Source: SHLQ01 sp964451305
GTDB taxonomy: Bacteria; Actinomycetota; Acidimicrobiia; Acidimicrobiales; SHLQ01
Assembly (NCBI GenBank): GCA_964451305.1
Contig: CAYVHV010000004.1
Span: forward strand, 65,583 to 129,582
Direction of reading: 5' to 3'
DNA: 64,000 nt
Part shown: positions 16,859 to 25,351 of the stretch, in pieces
Position numbering within the stretch: position 1 is the first letter of the stretch
Layout of the letters: each line of letters opens with the position of its first letter
Notes under the pieces: model-generated
What the model saw: the letters and a program-made list of their open reading frames with translations, nothing else
Told to the model about the DNA's origin: nothing
The model's database searches: none
Program-made: the position numbers and the translations under genes

Positions 16859-17878
16859 GTGTTCAATAGTTACGATTCTGTTACGCCTAACCGACGTCCT
16901 GTAATCCGCGTCACGTTAGTGACACTTCTTGTCGCCGCGGTCTTTGGTGCGTCAGCGAGCGCTGCCTCGGTGAGCCAGGTCGAAGTCGCTGGCGATAGTT
17001 CACTTGAGCTCGGGGCTGCCGCACTCTCGGCCCCCATCGACGATGCGCCTGAGGTCGATGAGCCAGAAGCTCTGGTCGAGGACACCGTTGAGGAGGTCGT
17101 GGAAGCGGTCGAGCCTATCGACCTCGAAGCTATGGCTGTCCTCAACGCCCAAGCGCGTGCCCAAGCTCGCGAACTCGAGCCCGTCGAAGAACCAGCCGAC
17201 TTGGAAGCGCTCATCGGAAGCGTCCTGATCGATGGCGCCGGCACCGCCGGTTCGCTCAGCGAAGCATTGGAGCTCGGCTCCGAAGATGAGGTCCGCGGCG
17301 ATGTAACCCTCGAGGTTCTCAACGACGCCGTAACGAGGCCATCCGCCAGCGCAGATATCGACATCTCCGCAGTCATCGACGAGCGCGATGCCGCAATTGC
17401 GGAGCTAGAACGCCAGGCGCTCGCCGTTCGCGAAGCGCAAGCTGGAGCCGCAGCTCGAGCTGAAGCAGAAGCTGCCGAAGCAGAGGCGGCAGCCGCGGCA
17501 GCAAACGCCAACCTCAGCCTTGGTGAACGTGCTGCAGTGCTTTCTCGTGAACTTGGCAGTCCATCGACGGAAAGCGAAGCACAAGCAGCGTGGGATGCTG
17601 GCTACGCCCTCGGTGGCGGCAGCAACCTTTCTGCATTCCACAGCACGATCCTTCCATGTGAATCGGGCAGCCAAGCCAATCGAGACACCGTCGTTGGGCG
17701 TACCGACGATTGGGGTCGAGCTCAGATCAACCGTCCCGTGTGGAGCAGCACCTTCCGCTCGCTCACCGGTGTCGTCTTCGAGGAGGGCGTCGTCCAGCCT
17801 GCCCTCAACGGCTTTATGGCCGCCCACATCGAACAGGTCCAGGGCCTCAGCGCATGGACCTGCTGGCGCAATCGCTGA
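16859..17878 (+). CDS. Secreted coiled-coil protein with lysozyme/transglycosylase-like domain
   Basis: A 339-residue exported protein. A hydrophobic segment (about residues 17-36, VTLVTLLVAAVFGASASA) serves as signal peptide. Residues 40-130 are acidic and rich in Glu, Val and Pro, and residues about 180-225 form an Ala/Glu helical coil. The C-terminal 85 residues resemble a lysozyme-like domain: ILPCESGSQ with the presumed catalytic Glu, DDWGRAQINRPVW, and AAHIEQVQGLSAWTCW, with two cysteines that may pair. It probably cuts or binds peptidoglycan. The GTG start lacks a clear ribosome site, and a structured spacer precedes it. Confidence 0.65.
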   Translation: MFNSYDSVTPNRRPVIRVTLVTLLVAAVFGASASAASVSQVEVAGDSSLELGAAALSAPIDDAPEVDEPEALVEDTVEEVVEAVEPIDLEAMAVLNAQARAQARELEPVEEPADLEALIGSVLIDGAGTAGSLSEALELGSEDEVRGDVTLEVLNDAVTRPSASADIDISAVIDERDAAIAELERQALAVREAQAGAAARAEAEAAEAEAAAAAANANLSLGERAAVLSRELGSPSTESEAQAAWDAGYALGGGSNLSAFHSTILPCESGSQANRDTVVGRTDDWGRAQINRPVWSSTFRSLTGVVFEEGVVQPALNGFMAAHIEQVQGLSAWTCWRNR

Positions 17879-17901
17879 TCGTCGCCGTCAGCGCTTGGAT
17901 G

Positions 17902-18798
17902 TTATCGAAGGTCGTCTAACAGCGAGCGTGCGAGCGTCGAGAGGGTTTTGCCCTCGGGCCACACCGCTCGCAGATCTCGTTCGATCTTCAAATTCTTGAC
18001 GGTGACCTCGACGAGGTGGCCGAGTGCGATCTGATCCGCAACGGCCAGACGGCTGATCACCGTCGGTGATTGTCCGTTGAGTACCGCACTCCTCACCGCA
18101 GACGTCGAGCCCAACTCAAGCACCGACGATGGTGGCTCGTGGCCCGCGTTGGTGAGCGCTCGATCGAGTGCCTCACGAGTACCCGAACCCCGCTCACGCA
18201 TCACGAGCGGTGTGCTGGCGAGTTCGCTCATATCGATCGACGGTCGGGTGGCCCACGGGTGATCTGTTGGTACGACGGTGACGAGCTGATCGTGCGCAAC
18301 GATCAGCTCGTTCATCTTTGGCGTCTCGAGCGGGGTCTCGATGAAACCGAGGTCTGCTTCGCCTCGCTCGAGTTGTTGGAGGACATGGGTTGAGTTCTCG
18401 ACATCGAGCGAGATCGTGTCGTTTGGGTGCTCACGTGTGAAGCGGGAAAGCCAGCCGGGGAGAAGGTACTCAGCAATCGTGTAGCTGGCGGCGATCCGGA
18501 GCTTTCCGGCCTGTTCGGCTTTGAGTGCGTCGAGGCCTGCCTCGAGTTCGTGGGCTGCGAGCAGAATCGCATCCGCCCAGCCGGACACCACGACGCCCTC
18601 TGGCGTGGGCGTAGAGCCATTGGGGCCTCGGTCGAACAGGGTTACGCCCAATTGGCGCTCAAGATTGCGCATGCGGCTCGTCACGGACGGCTGAGCGATG
18701 TTATGCGCTTTGGCCGCCTTGCCGAAGCTGCCATGTTTGACCACCGATGCAAAGACATCGAGGGCGGAAAGCTCGGGAAAACTCGCAGATAGTGGCAT
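17902..18798 (-). CDS. LysR-family transcriptional regulator
   Basis: A 298-residue LTTR. The N-terminal helix-turn-helix is ELSALDVFASVVKHGSFGKAAKAHNIAQPSVTSRMRNLERQLGVTLFDR (conserved blocks), followed by the periplasmic-binding-like effector domain (GKLRIAASYTIAEYLLPGWL, GEADLGFIE, PLVMRERGSGTREALD). It resembles CbbR/CysB-like regulators. I place the start at the ATG at 18798; a longer frame to 18837 would leave only three bases before the neighbouring reading frame. It is divergent from the Fe-S/NrfD fusion gene and is probably its regulator, as is usual for LTTRs. Confidence 0.9.
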   Translation of the reverse strand: MPLSASFPELSALDVFASVVKHGSFGKAAKAHNIAQPSVTSRMRNLERQLGVTLFDRGPNGSTPTPEGVVVSGWADAILLAAHELEAGLDALKAEQAGKLRIAASYTIAEYLLPGWLSRFTREHPNDTISLDVENSTHVLQQLERGEADLGFIETPLETPKMNELIVAHDQLVTVVPTDHPWATRPSIDMSELASTPLVMRERGSGTREALDRALTNAGHEPPSSVLELGSTSAVRSAVLNGQSPTVISRLAVADQIALGHLVEVTVKNLKIERDLRAVWPEGKTLSTLARSLLDDLR

Positions 18799-18807
18799 GT
18801 CATAGAT

Positions 18808-18817
18808 CATAGCTATG
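18808..18817. promoter_or_regulatory. Palindrome in the LysR / molybdoenzyme divergent promoter
   Basis: CATAGCTATG is a perfect 10-bp palindrome at 18808-18817, and CATAG at 18801-18805 also pairs with CTATG at 18813-18817. It lies 9 bases upstream of the LysR start in a 75-base divergent promoter, a usual place for an autorepressing LTTR site. Confidence 0.4.
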
Positions 18818-18873
18818 GAGTCATTGATATAAGCCATCTATTGCTGATGTGCCGTAGGGCACACAATATCCGG

Positions 18874-20418
18874 GTGACGCGCCTCGGTTTTCTTCTCGAC
18901 AGTGATAATTGCATTGGATGTCACGCCTGCACGGTTGCGTGTAAGAGTGAACACGACGTGCCGCTCGGCGTGAATCGCACCTGGGTCAAATACATCGAAA
19001 CGGGCACGTTCCCCGATGTTGCACGCAAGTTCAATGTGATGCGGTGCAACCAATGCGAGGACGCACCGTGCATGACGATTTGTCCGACGTCGGCGCTGTT
19101 CCGATCGGACAACGGTGTGGTCGACTTTCAAGACGATGACTGCATTGGTTGCAAGTCCTGCATGAACGCGTGCCCATACGACGCGCTGTACATCAACCCT
19201 GAGACAAACACGGCGCACAAGTGCAACATGTGCAATCACCGATTGGAACAGAACCTTGAACCCTCCTGCCAGATCGTGTGCCCGACCGAGGCGATCATCA
19301 TCGGCGACCTCGACGATCCAACGTCGAAGATCAGCCAGCTGATCAGCCGCAACGACGTCGCCGTTCGAGCACCTGAGCAGAACACCGTGCCAAAGGTGTT
19401 CTACAAAGGCGCAGATCAGGCATCGCTCGACCCGACCCGAACCGCAATTGCCAACGACGGCATGATCTGGACAGACACCACCGACGAACACCCCTCGGTG
19501 CCGGTCGCGATCGGCAAGAAACCTACCGATATCGACGGTGTCGTCGCTCGCACCACGTACACGACCAAACACACTCAAACGTGGGGTCAGATGGTCTCGG
19601 GCTACCTCGTCACCAAAGCCATCGCTGGTGGCGCAATGCTCATCGCTGCGCTCATGGTGCTTCTCGGTCACGCGGATGAACAGGGCAGCGTCGCCATCAT
19701 GGCGCCGATCGTCGCGCTCATCTTCCTCGGCGTTACGAGCGGCCTGCTCGTGTTCGACCTGAAACAACCCGGGCGTTTCTACTACCTGCTGACCAAGGGC
19801 AACTGGAGCTCGTGGCTCGTCAAAGGCGCCTATGTCCTGATGGCGTTCAGCATCGTCAGCCTCACCTGGCTCATCGCCGGCATCGCAGGCAGCGAGTCCT
19901 TGTTGCATATCCTTGCCATCCCCGCAGCTCTCACCGGTTTCGCCGTCGCCGGATACACCGCCTTTCTCTTCGCACAGTGTGAGGGTCGCGATCTTTGGCA
20001 GACGCCACTGTTGCTTCCGATGCTCCTCGCACGTTCGGTCACAGCGGGCGCCGCAACCTGGCTTATCGCAGACATCTTCGTCAACGTTCCAGAACCCGCA
20101 GCGGTGTTCTGGGCGTTGGTTGGAGGCGTGACCGCCGTGCTCGCCCTCAGTTGGATGGAAAGCGTCAGCCACGGTAGTCGCCACGTCGAACTCGCCGTCC
20201 ACTCCATGGTCAAAGGCGAGCATCGTTCGCTCTTTTGGACCGGCATCATTCTCGGAGCGGTCATCCCACTCGTACTGGCCATTATCGCTCTCGGCGCGGG
20301 AGCAACATCGAGCGCTGCGGTCGGCCTCGGTGTCCTGGCCGGAGTGTTCGCACTCGCCGGCATGTTCCTGTCGGAGACCGCCTTCATCCGTGCCGGCCAA
20401 TCCGTTCCGCTTTCCTGA
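18874..20418 (+). CDS. Fused four-cluster ferredoxin and NrfD/DmsC-type membrane subunit
   Basis: A 514-residue fusion of the electron-transfer and membrane subunits of a complex iron-sulfur molybdoenzyme. Residues 1-150 hold four [4Fe-4S] motifs: C13, C16, C19, C23; C58, C61, C66, C70; C90, C93, C96, C100; C117, C120, C132, C136. Residues about 235-510 contain around eight hydrophobic helices of the DmsC/NrfD anchor type (VTKAIAGGAMLIAALMVLL, VLMAFSIVSLTWLIAGIAG). In known Psr, Dms and Soe systems these are separate proteins. I use the GTG at 18874; upstream residues look unrelated. The catalytic subunit starts 41 bases downstream. No Tat signal is seen, so the clusters face the cytoplasm. 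Confidence 0.88.
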   Translation: MTRLGFLLDSDNCIGCHACTVACKSEHDVPLGVNRTWVKYIETGTFPDVARKFNVMRCNQCEDAPCMTICPTSALFRSDNGVVDFQDDDCIGCKSCMNACPYDALYINPETNTAHKCNMCNHRLEQNLEPSCQIVCPTEAIIIGDLDDPTSKISQLISRNDVAVRAPEQNTVPKVFYKGADQASLDPTRTAIANDGMIWTDTTDEHPSVPVAIGKKPTDIDGVVARTTYTTKHTQTWGQMVSGYLVTKAIAGGAMLIAALMVLLGHADEQGSVAIMAPIVALIFLGVTSGLLVFDLKQPGRFYYLLTKGNWSSWLVKGAYVLMAFSIVSLTWLIAGIAGSESLLHILAIPAALTGFAVAGYTAFLFAQCEGRDLWQTPLLLPMLLARSVTAGAATWLIADIFVNVPEPAAVFWALVGGVTAVLALSWMESVSHGSRHVELAVHSMVKGEHRSLFWTGIILGAVIPLVLAIIALGAGATSSAAVGLGVLAGVFALAGMFLSETAFIRAGQSVPLS

Positions 20419-20459
20419 ACCTCCTTCGACGACGTCTCCCTGAAAGAAACTGCCGCACC

Positions 20460-23390
20460 ATGACCGAACTTCAGAAGTACCCGCCACTCGAGGATTGGCA
20501 CGACATCACGAGCCTCGATGCCAAAGCGTGGCCGACCAAGGTCGAAAAGCACCACACCCTCGTGCCGACCAGCTGCTTTAACTGCGAGGCCGGTTGTGGT
20601 CTGACGGCGTGGTTCAACAAGGACACCGGTGAGATCGAGAAAGTCGAAGGTAATCCCGAGCATCCTGCGAGTCGCGGTCGCAACTGTGCGAAGGGTCCAG
20701 CGACGCTCAATCAGATCTATGACCCCGAGCGAATCATGTTTCCGATGAAACGGGTGGGTGAGCGAGGCTCTGGCGGGTGGGAGCGGATCAGCTGGGACCA
20801 GGCGCTCGAAGAGATTGGCGGTCGGCTTCGCAAAGCAATGCAAGAAGACCGGCATAACGAGATCATGTATCACGTCGGTCGCCCCGGCGAAGAGGGATAC
20901 ACCAACCGCGTGCTTCAAGCGTGGGGCGTGGACGGCCACAACAGCCACACAAACATCTGCTCGTCGAACGCGCGCATTGGCTATCAGAGCTGGATGGGTC
21001 ACGACCGCCCGTCGGCGGACTACGCAAACGCCAAGGTCATCTTCCTGATCTCGGCCCACCTCGAGTCCGGCCACTACTTCAACCCGCACGCACAACGAAT
21101 CATCGAAGCTCAGCAGAATGGCGCAACGGTGATCGTGTGTGATCCGCGCCTATCGAACACCGGCTCCAAAGCCGACCATTGGCTTCCGACGTGGCCGGGA
21201 ACCGAGCCGTTCCTCTGCCTTTCGATCATCCATCAGCTGCTCGAGGACGACACGTGGAACAAAGCGTTCGTCGAGCGCTGGGTGAACTGGGAGACCTTCC
21301 TCGCCGAAGAATTCCCCGATATGCCAAACGAGTTCGCGAGTGTCGGCCCAGCGCTCAAGGAGCACTACGCCGAGTACACCCCAGAGCGCGCCGAGCACAT
21401 CACTGGTATCTCCGCCGATCAGGTTCGCGAGATCGCAACGGTGATCGGCGAGAACCCGACCAAGTTCGCCTCGCACAACTGGCGTGCTGCAGGAGCGGGG
21501 AACATGGGCGGCTGGCAGGTCGCCCGGTGTCTCTTCTTTATTGCGGTGATGACGGGATCGGTCGCAACCGTTGGTGGAACGAGCGGCAACGGTTGGAACA
21601 AGTTCAAACCAGCAGCCCCGCTCGGTGCTCCGGGTATCGAACGTTGGAACGATCTGGAATGGCCGAAGGAATTTCCCCTCGCGTATCACGAGATGTCGAT
21701 CCTGCTGCCGCACTTTCTGAACGAGGGCCGGGGCAAGCTCGACACCTACTTCAGCCGTGTGTACAACCCAATCTGGACCAACCCTGATGGCTTCAGTTGG
21801 ATGGAGGCGCTGACGGACCCTGAGAAGGTCGAGTGTCATGTCGCCCTCACCCCAACCTGGAGCGAGACCGCATGGTTTGCCGACTACGTGTTGCCGATGG
21901 GCGTCGGCGCTGAACGTCACGATGTGGTCAGCTACGAAACGCATCAAGGTCGTTGGATTGCCTTCCGGCAGAGCGTGTTCCGTCGATTCGCCGAGATCCA
22001 AGGGGAAGATGTTGATGCGCGTTCGCGCACCCACGAATTCAATCCGGGAGAGGTCTGGGAAGAGAACGAGTTCTGGATCGACCTCAGCTGGGCGATCGAC
22101 CCCGACGGCGAGATGGGCATTCGCAAATGGTTCGAGTCGGTCAAAGAGCCTGGCACTCCGATCGGTATCGACGAGTACTACGAGATCATGTTCACCGAGA
22201 ACGTGCCGGGGCTCAAAGAAGAGGCCGAAGCCGCCGGCGAAACCCCGCTGGAGTACATGCGTAACCGCGGGTCCTACTCAATCCCCGGTGACCAAGAAAC
22301 GCCGTATGAGCGAGACGTCGACCCATCTCTGGTCGACGGGTGTGAGAGAGATGAGGCCGGTGTGTATCGCAAGCCCGGCAGCGCAGGCATGTGGGACGGG
22401 ACTCCGGAAGGTCTCGCCGATATCAAACTCGCCGGGCTTGGCGACGGCTCACCTGCGATTGAGATCGACGGTGAACTCAAAGAGGGCTTCGTCACGCCAT
22501 CAAAGAAGCTCGAGCTCTACTCGACCACGCTCAAAGATTGGGGCTGGCCCGAGTATGCGACGCCGAAGTGGATTCCAAGTCACGTCCACTGGGAAGAGCT
22601 CGACATGGAGCCAGATGGAAACGGATCGCTCGGCAACGAACGCATCTTGTTACCGACATTTCGCATACCAACGCTCATCCACACTCGTTCAGCGAACTCG
22701 AAATGGCTTTCGGAGATCAGCCACCGGCATCCGTTGTGGCTTCACCCGGAAGACGCAGAGAAGCTCGGCATTGAGGAGAACGGACTCGTCCGCGTCACGA
22801 CCCGAATCGGTCACTTTGTGATCAGCGCCTGGCAGACCGAAGGGATTCGTCCTGGCATCGTCGCAGCATCGCATCACATGGGACGCTGGCGCCTCGAGGA
22901 GGACAAGGCCCGCAGTTGGGGAGCCGGAAAGGCAGACATCATGGCGCCATCGGCGAAGCCGATGGTGGCCAACGGTTCTGGAACGAGCGATGCGGGCTCC
23001 ACGACGGCGGCCGGAACCAGCTTCGAAGAAGATGGCGGAGAATGGCGCCTGCGTCGCACCGACGGCATTCGTACGTGGAACTCTTCTGACGCGGACACGA
23101 ATCGAATTTGGTGGACCGATACCGGCGTTCACCAGAACCTCACGTTCTCGGTGCAGCCAGACCCGATCTCGGGCATGCAGTGTTGGCATCAGCGTGTACG
23201 AGTCACCCCAGCCGAGGCTGGTGATCAATACGGTGACGTCGTCGTCGACACCAGCAAGTCGCGCGAGGCGTACCTCGAGTGGCTCGAAAAAACGCGACCG
23301 GCGCCAGGCCCAGGTGGGCTTCGCCGGCCGCTCTGGTATGCGCGGCCGCTCAAGCCGACCGCACCGACCTACCTCAGTCCTGACGCCTAG
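20460..23390 (+). CDS. Molybdopterin oxidoreductase catalytic subunit (Psr/Phs/Soe-like)
   Basis: A 976-residue catalytic subunit of the DMSO reductase superfamily. The N-terminal cluster motif is C39-x2-C42-x3-C46-x29-C76 (SCFNCEAGCG and GRNCAKG). The likely Mo ligand is C167 in HTNICSSNAR, which suits the Cys-ligated polysulfide, thiosulfate and sulfite groups rather than Ser-ligated DmsA or Asp-ligated NarG. Later blocks are HNWRAAGAGNMGG, GFVTPSKKLELYS and HPLWLHPEDAEKLGI. No twin-arginine signal is present, so it is cytoplasmic, as in SoeABC sulfite dehydrogenase. The sulfur genes nearby support sulfite, but arsenite, polysulfide or other roles remain possible. Residues 600-700 contain a long acidic insertion. 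Confidence 0.88.
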   Translation: MTELQKYPPLEDWHDITSLDAKAWPTKVEKHHTLVPTSCFNCEAGCGLTAWFNKDTGEIEKVEGNPEHPASRGRNCAKGPATLNQIYDPERIMFPMKRVGERGSGGWERISWDQALEEIGGRLRKAMQEDRHNEIMYHVGRPGEEGYTNRVLQAWGVDGHNSHTNICSSNARIGYQSWMGHDRPSADYANAKVIFLISAHLESGHYFNPHAQRIIEAQQNGATVIVCDPRLSNTGSKADHWLPTWPGTEPFLCLSIIHQLLEDDTWNKAFVERWVNWETFLAEEFPDMPNEFASVGPALKEHYAEYTPERAEHITGISADQVREIATVIGENPTKFASHNWRAAGAGNMGGWQVARCLFFIAVMTGSVATVGGTSGNGWNKFKPAAPLGAPGIERWNDLEWPKEFPLAYHEMSILLPHFLNEGRGKLDTYFSRVYNPIWTNPDGFSWMEALTDPEKVECHVALTPTWSETAWFADYVLPMGVGAERHDVVSYETHQGRWIAFRQSVFRRFAEIQGEDVDARSRTHEFNPGEVWEENEFWIDLSWAIDPDGEMGIRKWFESVKEPGTPIGIDEYYEIMFTENVPGLKEEAEAAGETPLEYMRNRGSYSIPGDQETPYERDVDPSLVDGCERDEAGVYRKPGSAGMWDGTPEGLADIKLAGLGDGSPAIEIDGELKEGFVTPSKKLELYSTTLKDWGWPEYATPKWIPSHVHWEELDMEPDGNGSLGNERILLPTFRIPTLIHTRSANSKWLSEISHRHPLWLHPEDAEKLGIEENGLVRVTTRIGHFVISAWQTEGIRPGIVAASHHMGRWRLEEDKARSWGAGKADIMAPSAKPMVANGSGTSDAGSTTAAGTSFEEDGGEWRLRRTDGIRTWNSSDADTNRIWWTDTGVHQNLTFSVQPDPISGMQCWHQRVRVTPAEAGDQYGDVVVDTSKSREAYLEWLEKTRPAPGPGGLRRPLWYARPLKPTAPTYLSPDA

Positions 23391-23412
23391 TCAGAACCGT
23401 GGCGTCGTCGTG

Positions 23413-23505
23413 TCAGGTGTTGGCGTCTTCGCTTACTAGAGCGGCTACCAATGCCGCCAAACCAACGGCCAAAGAGCCAATCGTTGCCGTGAACATTGTC
23501 TTCAT
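23413..23505 (-). CDS. 30-residue single-pass membrane peptide
   Basis: A small frame beginning ATG at 23505 encodes 30 residues, with MKTMFTATIGSLAVGLAALV as the first 20 and a C-terminus of VSEDANT. Residues 4-24 form one uninterrupted hydrophobic helix rich in Ala, Leu, Val and Gly, with a Lys before and acidic residues after it. GGGAG lies six bases upstream of the ATG, a strong ribosome site. The gene is opposite to the molybdoenzyme gene and ends 22 bases past its stop. It could be an accessory membrane microprotein. Function is unknown. Confidence 0.55.
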   Translation of the reverse strand: MKTMFTATIGSLAVGLAALVAALVSEDANT

Positions 23506-23706
23506 CGCGAACTCCCGTCTTATGTGCTCGTGTACGCATATCTAAGCACAGTTGTGTGACAAATTACTCTCGGTAGGGTTACGACTAATTGAACCTCAGA
23601 GAGTGGTTAATCGGCCACAGGGTTCGGGAACCTGAGAGGTTTCTGGCTGGCCTGTCGTGACGATCCGATCAGGTGAACGAAGGAGCCAAACGAGTGATTT
23701 CGTGCC
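23506..23706. other. Spacer between queF and the small membrane ORF
   Basis: No convincing gene. It should hold the promoter of the 30-residue ORF; TTGTCA is visible on the minus strand, but no well-spaced -10 box follows. A short hairpin GGTTC-gg-GAACC lies near 23625-23636, without a T-tract. Confidence 0.3.
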
Positions 23707-24084
23707 CTACAGCGGGTGGGCAATAACTTCGGTTGCAATACCACCGCGAACGTTCTGGCTGAGTGTCACCTCGACATCGGTAACTCCGTCCAGCTCGGCA
23801 ACCTTGTCGGCAAGCTCGCCAGCGAGATGTTCGGCGAAGATTCGTCGATCTCGGTAGGTGGTTAACCAGAGTTTCAGCGACTTCGACTCGATCGCATTCG
23901 ATACGGCCGTATAGCGAATCTTCGCGGCGTAGATGTCTGGCTGGATACCTTCGACAGCTGGGCAGAGGGCTTGCAGCTCGTTGGTCGTGAACGTGATCAC
24001 GATCGGTCTGTCGACCGGAAAGGTGTCGAGCCGGCCGTATTCGTCCTCGGAGACTGCCCGGCCGAGCATGAAATCGTTGGTCAT
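23707..24084 (-). CDS. queF: NADPH-dependent 7-cyano-7-deazaguanine reductase
   Basis: A 125-residue type I QueF, which reduces preQ0 to preQ1 for queuosine in tRNA. Diagnostic motifs are ELQALCPAVEGIQPD with the covalent Cys (C41), and ESKSLKLWLTTYRDRRIF (66-83), the QueF signature that binds NADPH, followed by H86. The start chosen is the ATG at 24084, which gives MTNDFMLGRAV; the open frame extends further upstream but is antisense to other coding and lacks homology. No queC, queD or queE is adjacent. Confidence 0.85.
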   Translation of the reverse strand: MTNDFMLGRAVSEDEYGRLDTFPVDRPIVITFTTNELQALCPAVEGIQPDIYAAKIRYTAVSNAIESKSLKLWLTTYRDRRIFAEHLAGELADKVAELDGVTDVEVTLSQNVRGGIATEVIAHPL

Positions 24085-24109
24085 GCTCGTCAGGCTAGGG
24101 GAGCGAGAG

Positions 24110-24778
24110 CTACTCCCAAGTCTCGAGTTCGTCGCTGCGACCCAGTTTGGCGAGACGCTCTCGAATCCACAGGGGAGTTTCGATTCCTTCCCCGGCACGA
24201 GCCGCAGCCATTCGTTCGCCATTCGCATCCCAGACGTGGCACGAATCGCTGATGAACACGAACGCATTCTCCTGTTGTGCATCGTTTCGCCGGTCAGCAT
24301 GCCAAGCATCTGCCGGATTGCGATCAGGGTCTACAGCCTCCATTGAGTAGATCGACTGGATCGCCACCGGAGCCATCGCACGGAGCAACGAAACAACGTG
24401 CGTGCATCCTTTCGGTCCGCCAAAGAGCGTCGTCAGCTGGCGACTAAAGCCGCGAGCGATCGACAGGCCGACGAGCGATGCGAAGGCGGGTTCGATCGAT
24501 GGACACGTCAGGTGTGGATGTGTATCGAGGACCACATCGACCGACGTGATCTCGAGGAGCGGAAAGCTGACGATCATGTCGACATACATGTCGTGGACAT
24601 CGAGTGGCTCGTCATCGTCTCGAACGTAGAGACCGGCAGGCTTTGTATCGGTGACGCGGCCACGCAACCGCATGTGGTTCGCGTCGAATCGATAGGTCTT
24701 CACGTCGTACACGCGAGTGTGTATTGGAATCTCTTCCTCCCCTGGTGGTGCAGGGATCCGGCTCGCAGTCGTACTCAT
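24110..24778 (-). CDS. DUF2889 family protein
   Basis: A 222-residue protein whose blocks fit DUF2889: IHTRVYDVKTYRFDANHMRLRGRVTDTKP (conserved portions), VHDMYVDMIVSFPLLEITSVD, and KGCTHVVSLLRAMAPVAIQ. The family is widespread and often found near aromatic or steroid catabolism genes; its function is unknown to me. The conserved His, Asp and Cys residues could bind metal, but this is speculation. It ends 25 bases before queF on the same strand, so the two may be cotranscribed. Its start faces the MOSC gene across 36 bases. Confidence 0.75.
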   Translation of the reverse strand: MSTTASRIPAPPGEEEIPIHTRVYDVKTYRFDANHMRLRGRVTDTKPAGLYVRDDDEPLDVHDMYVDMIVSFPLLEITSVDVVLDTHPHLTCPSIEPAFASLVGLSIARGFSRQLTTLFGGPKGCTHVVSLLRAMAPVAIQSIYSMEAVDPDRNPADAWHADRRNDAQQENAFVFISDSCHVWDANGERMAAARAGEGIETPLWIRERLAKLGRSDELETWE

Positions 24779-24814
24779 TGGTTCAACGTAGTCGGGAGCC
24801 GTACGCTTGTGCGT

Positions 24815-25276
24815 ATGGGAACGGTAGTTGCGTTGCAGATCTCGCTTGCGTCACGAATGGACATGCGGTCGGTGGACGTTGTCCGCATCGAGGATGGTCA
24901 CGGCATCACCGGCGATCGTTATGAGAACGCTCGCCACCGCCAGGTGACCGTGCAGACACTCGAAGAGATCGCATTGGCCGAAGAAGAACATGGCGCGCCG
25001 ATCAAGGCATTCGACACTCGACGCAACATCACCGTCGATACCGGACGGCTGGACCGGACGCCTGGAGCTCGGGCGACCTTCACGAATGCGGCTGGTGACG
25101 TGGTCGAGCTCGAAGTCGTGCGCGACGCAGCGCCGTGCAAGCTCCTCGAAGACAACATCGGTCGCGGAGCCAAGCTCGCAATGCACAAACGCGCTGGTGT
25201 GGTGTACCGGACAATTTCTGGCGGCGAGATCGCGATCGGCGACACGTTCGCCATGGTTCCGTTCGCCGAGAACTAA
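24815..25276 (+). CDS. MOSC domain protein
   Basis: A 153-residue MOSC-domain protein, the fold that carries sulfur to molybdenum cofactor in MoCo sulfurase and occurs in YiiM/YuaD proteins. Motifs are GHGITGDRYENARHRQVTVQ, DTRRNITV and APCKLLEDNIGRGAKLAMHKRAGVVYR, with the conserved Cys in APCKLLE. The ATG at 24815 starts at the first conserved strand; an upstream extension is antisense to DUF2889. The nearby molybdoenzymes make a Moco sulfur role attractive but unproven. Confidence 0.8.
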   Translation: MGTVVALQISLASRMDMRSVDVVRIEDGHGITGDRYENARHRQVTVQTLEEIALAEEEHGAPIKAFDTRRNITVDTGRLDRTPGARATFTNAAGDVVELEVVRDAAPCKLLEDNIGRGAKLAMHKRAGVVYRTISGGEIAIGDTFAMVPFAEN

Positions 25277-25351
25277 CGAGTGGGGCACTGCCAGAATTGG
25301 GTTGACTCGCCAAAGCGGCCCGAGTGTTGCACACTGAGACGTGAGGTCCTC

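Noticed and set aside
18838..20487. A 549-codon open frame antisense to the Fe-S/NrfD gene
   Set aside because: It mirrors a gene with clear cluster motifs and membrane helices; its product is Cys/His/Asp-rich with no domain. Long antisense frames are usual at this GC content.
19830..21095. A 421-codon antisense frame across the molybdoenzyme operon
   Set aside because: It crosses two real genes and their spacer and has no recognisable protein pattern.
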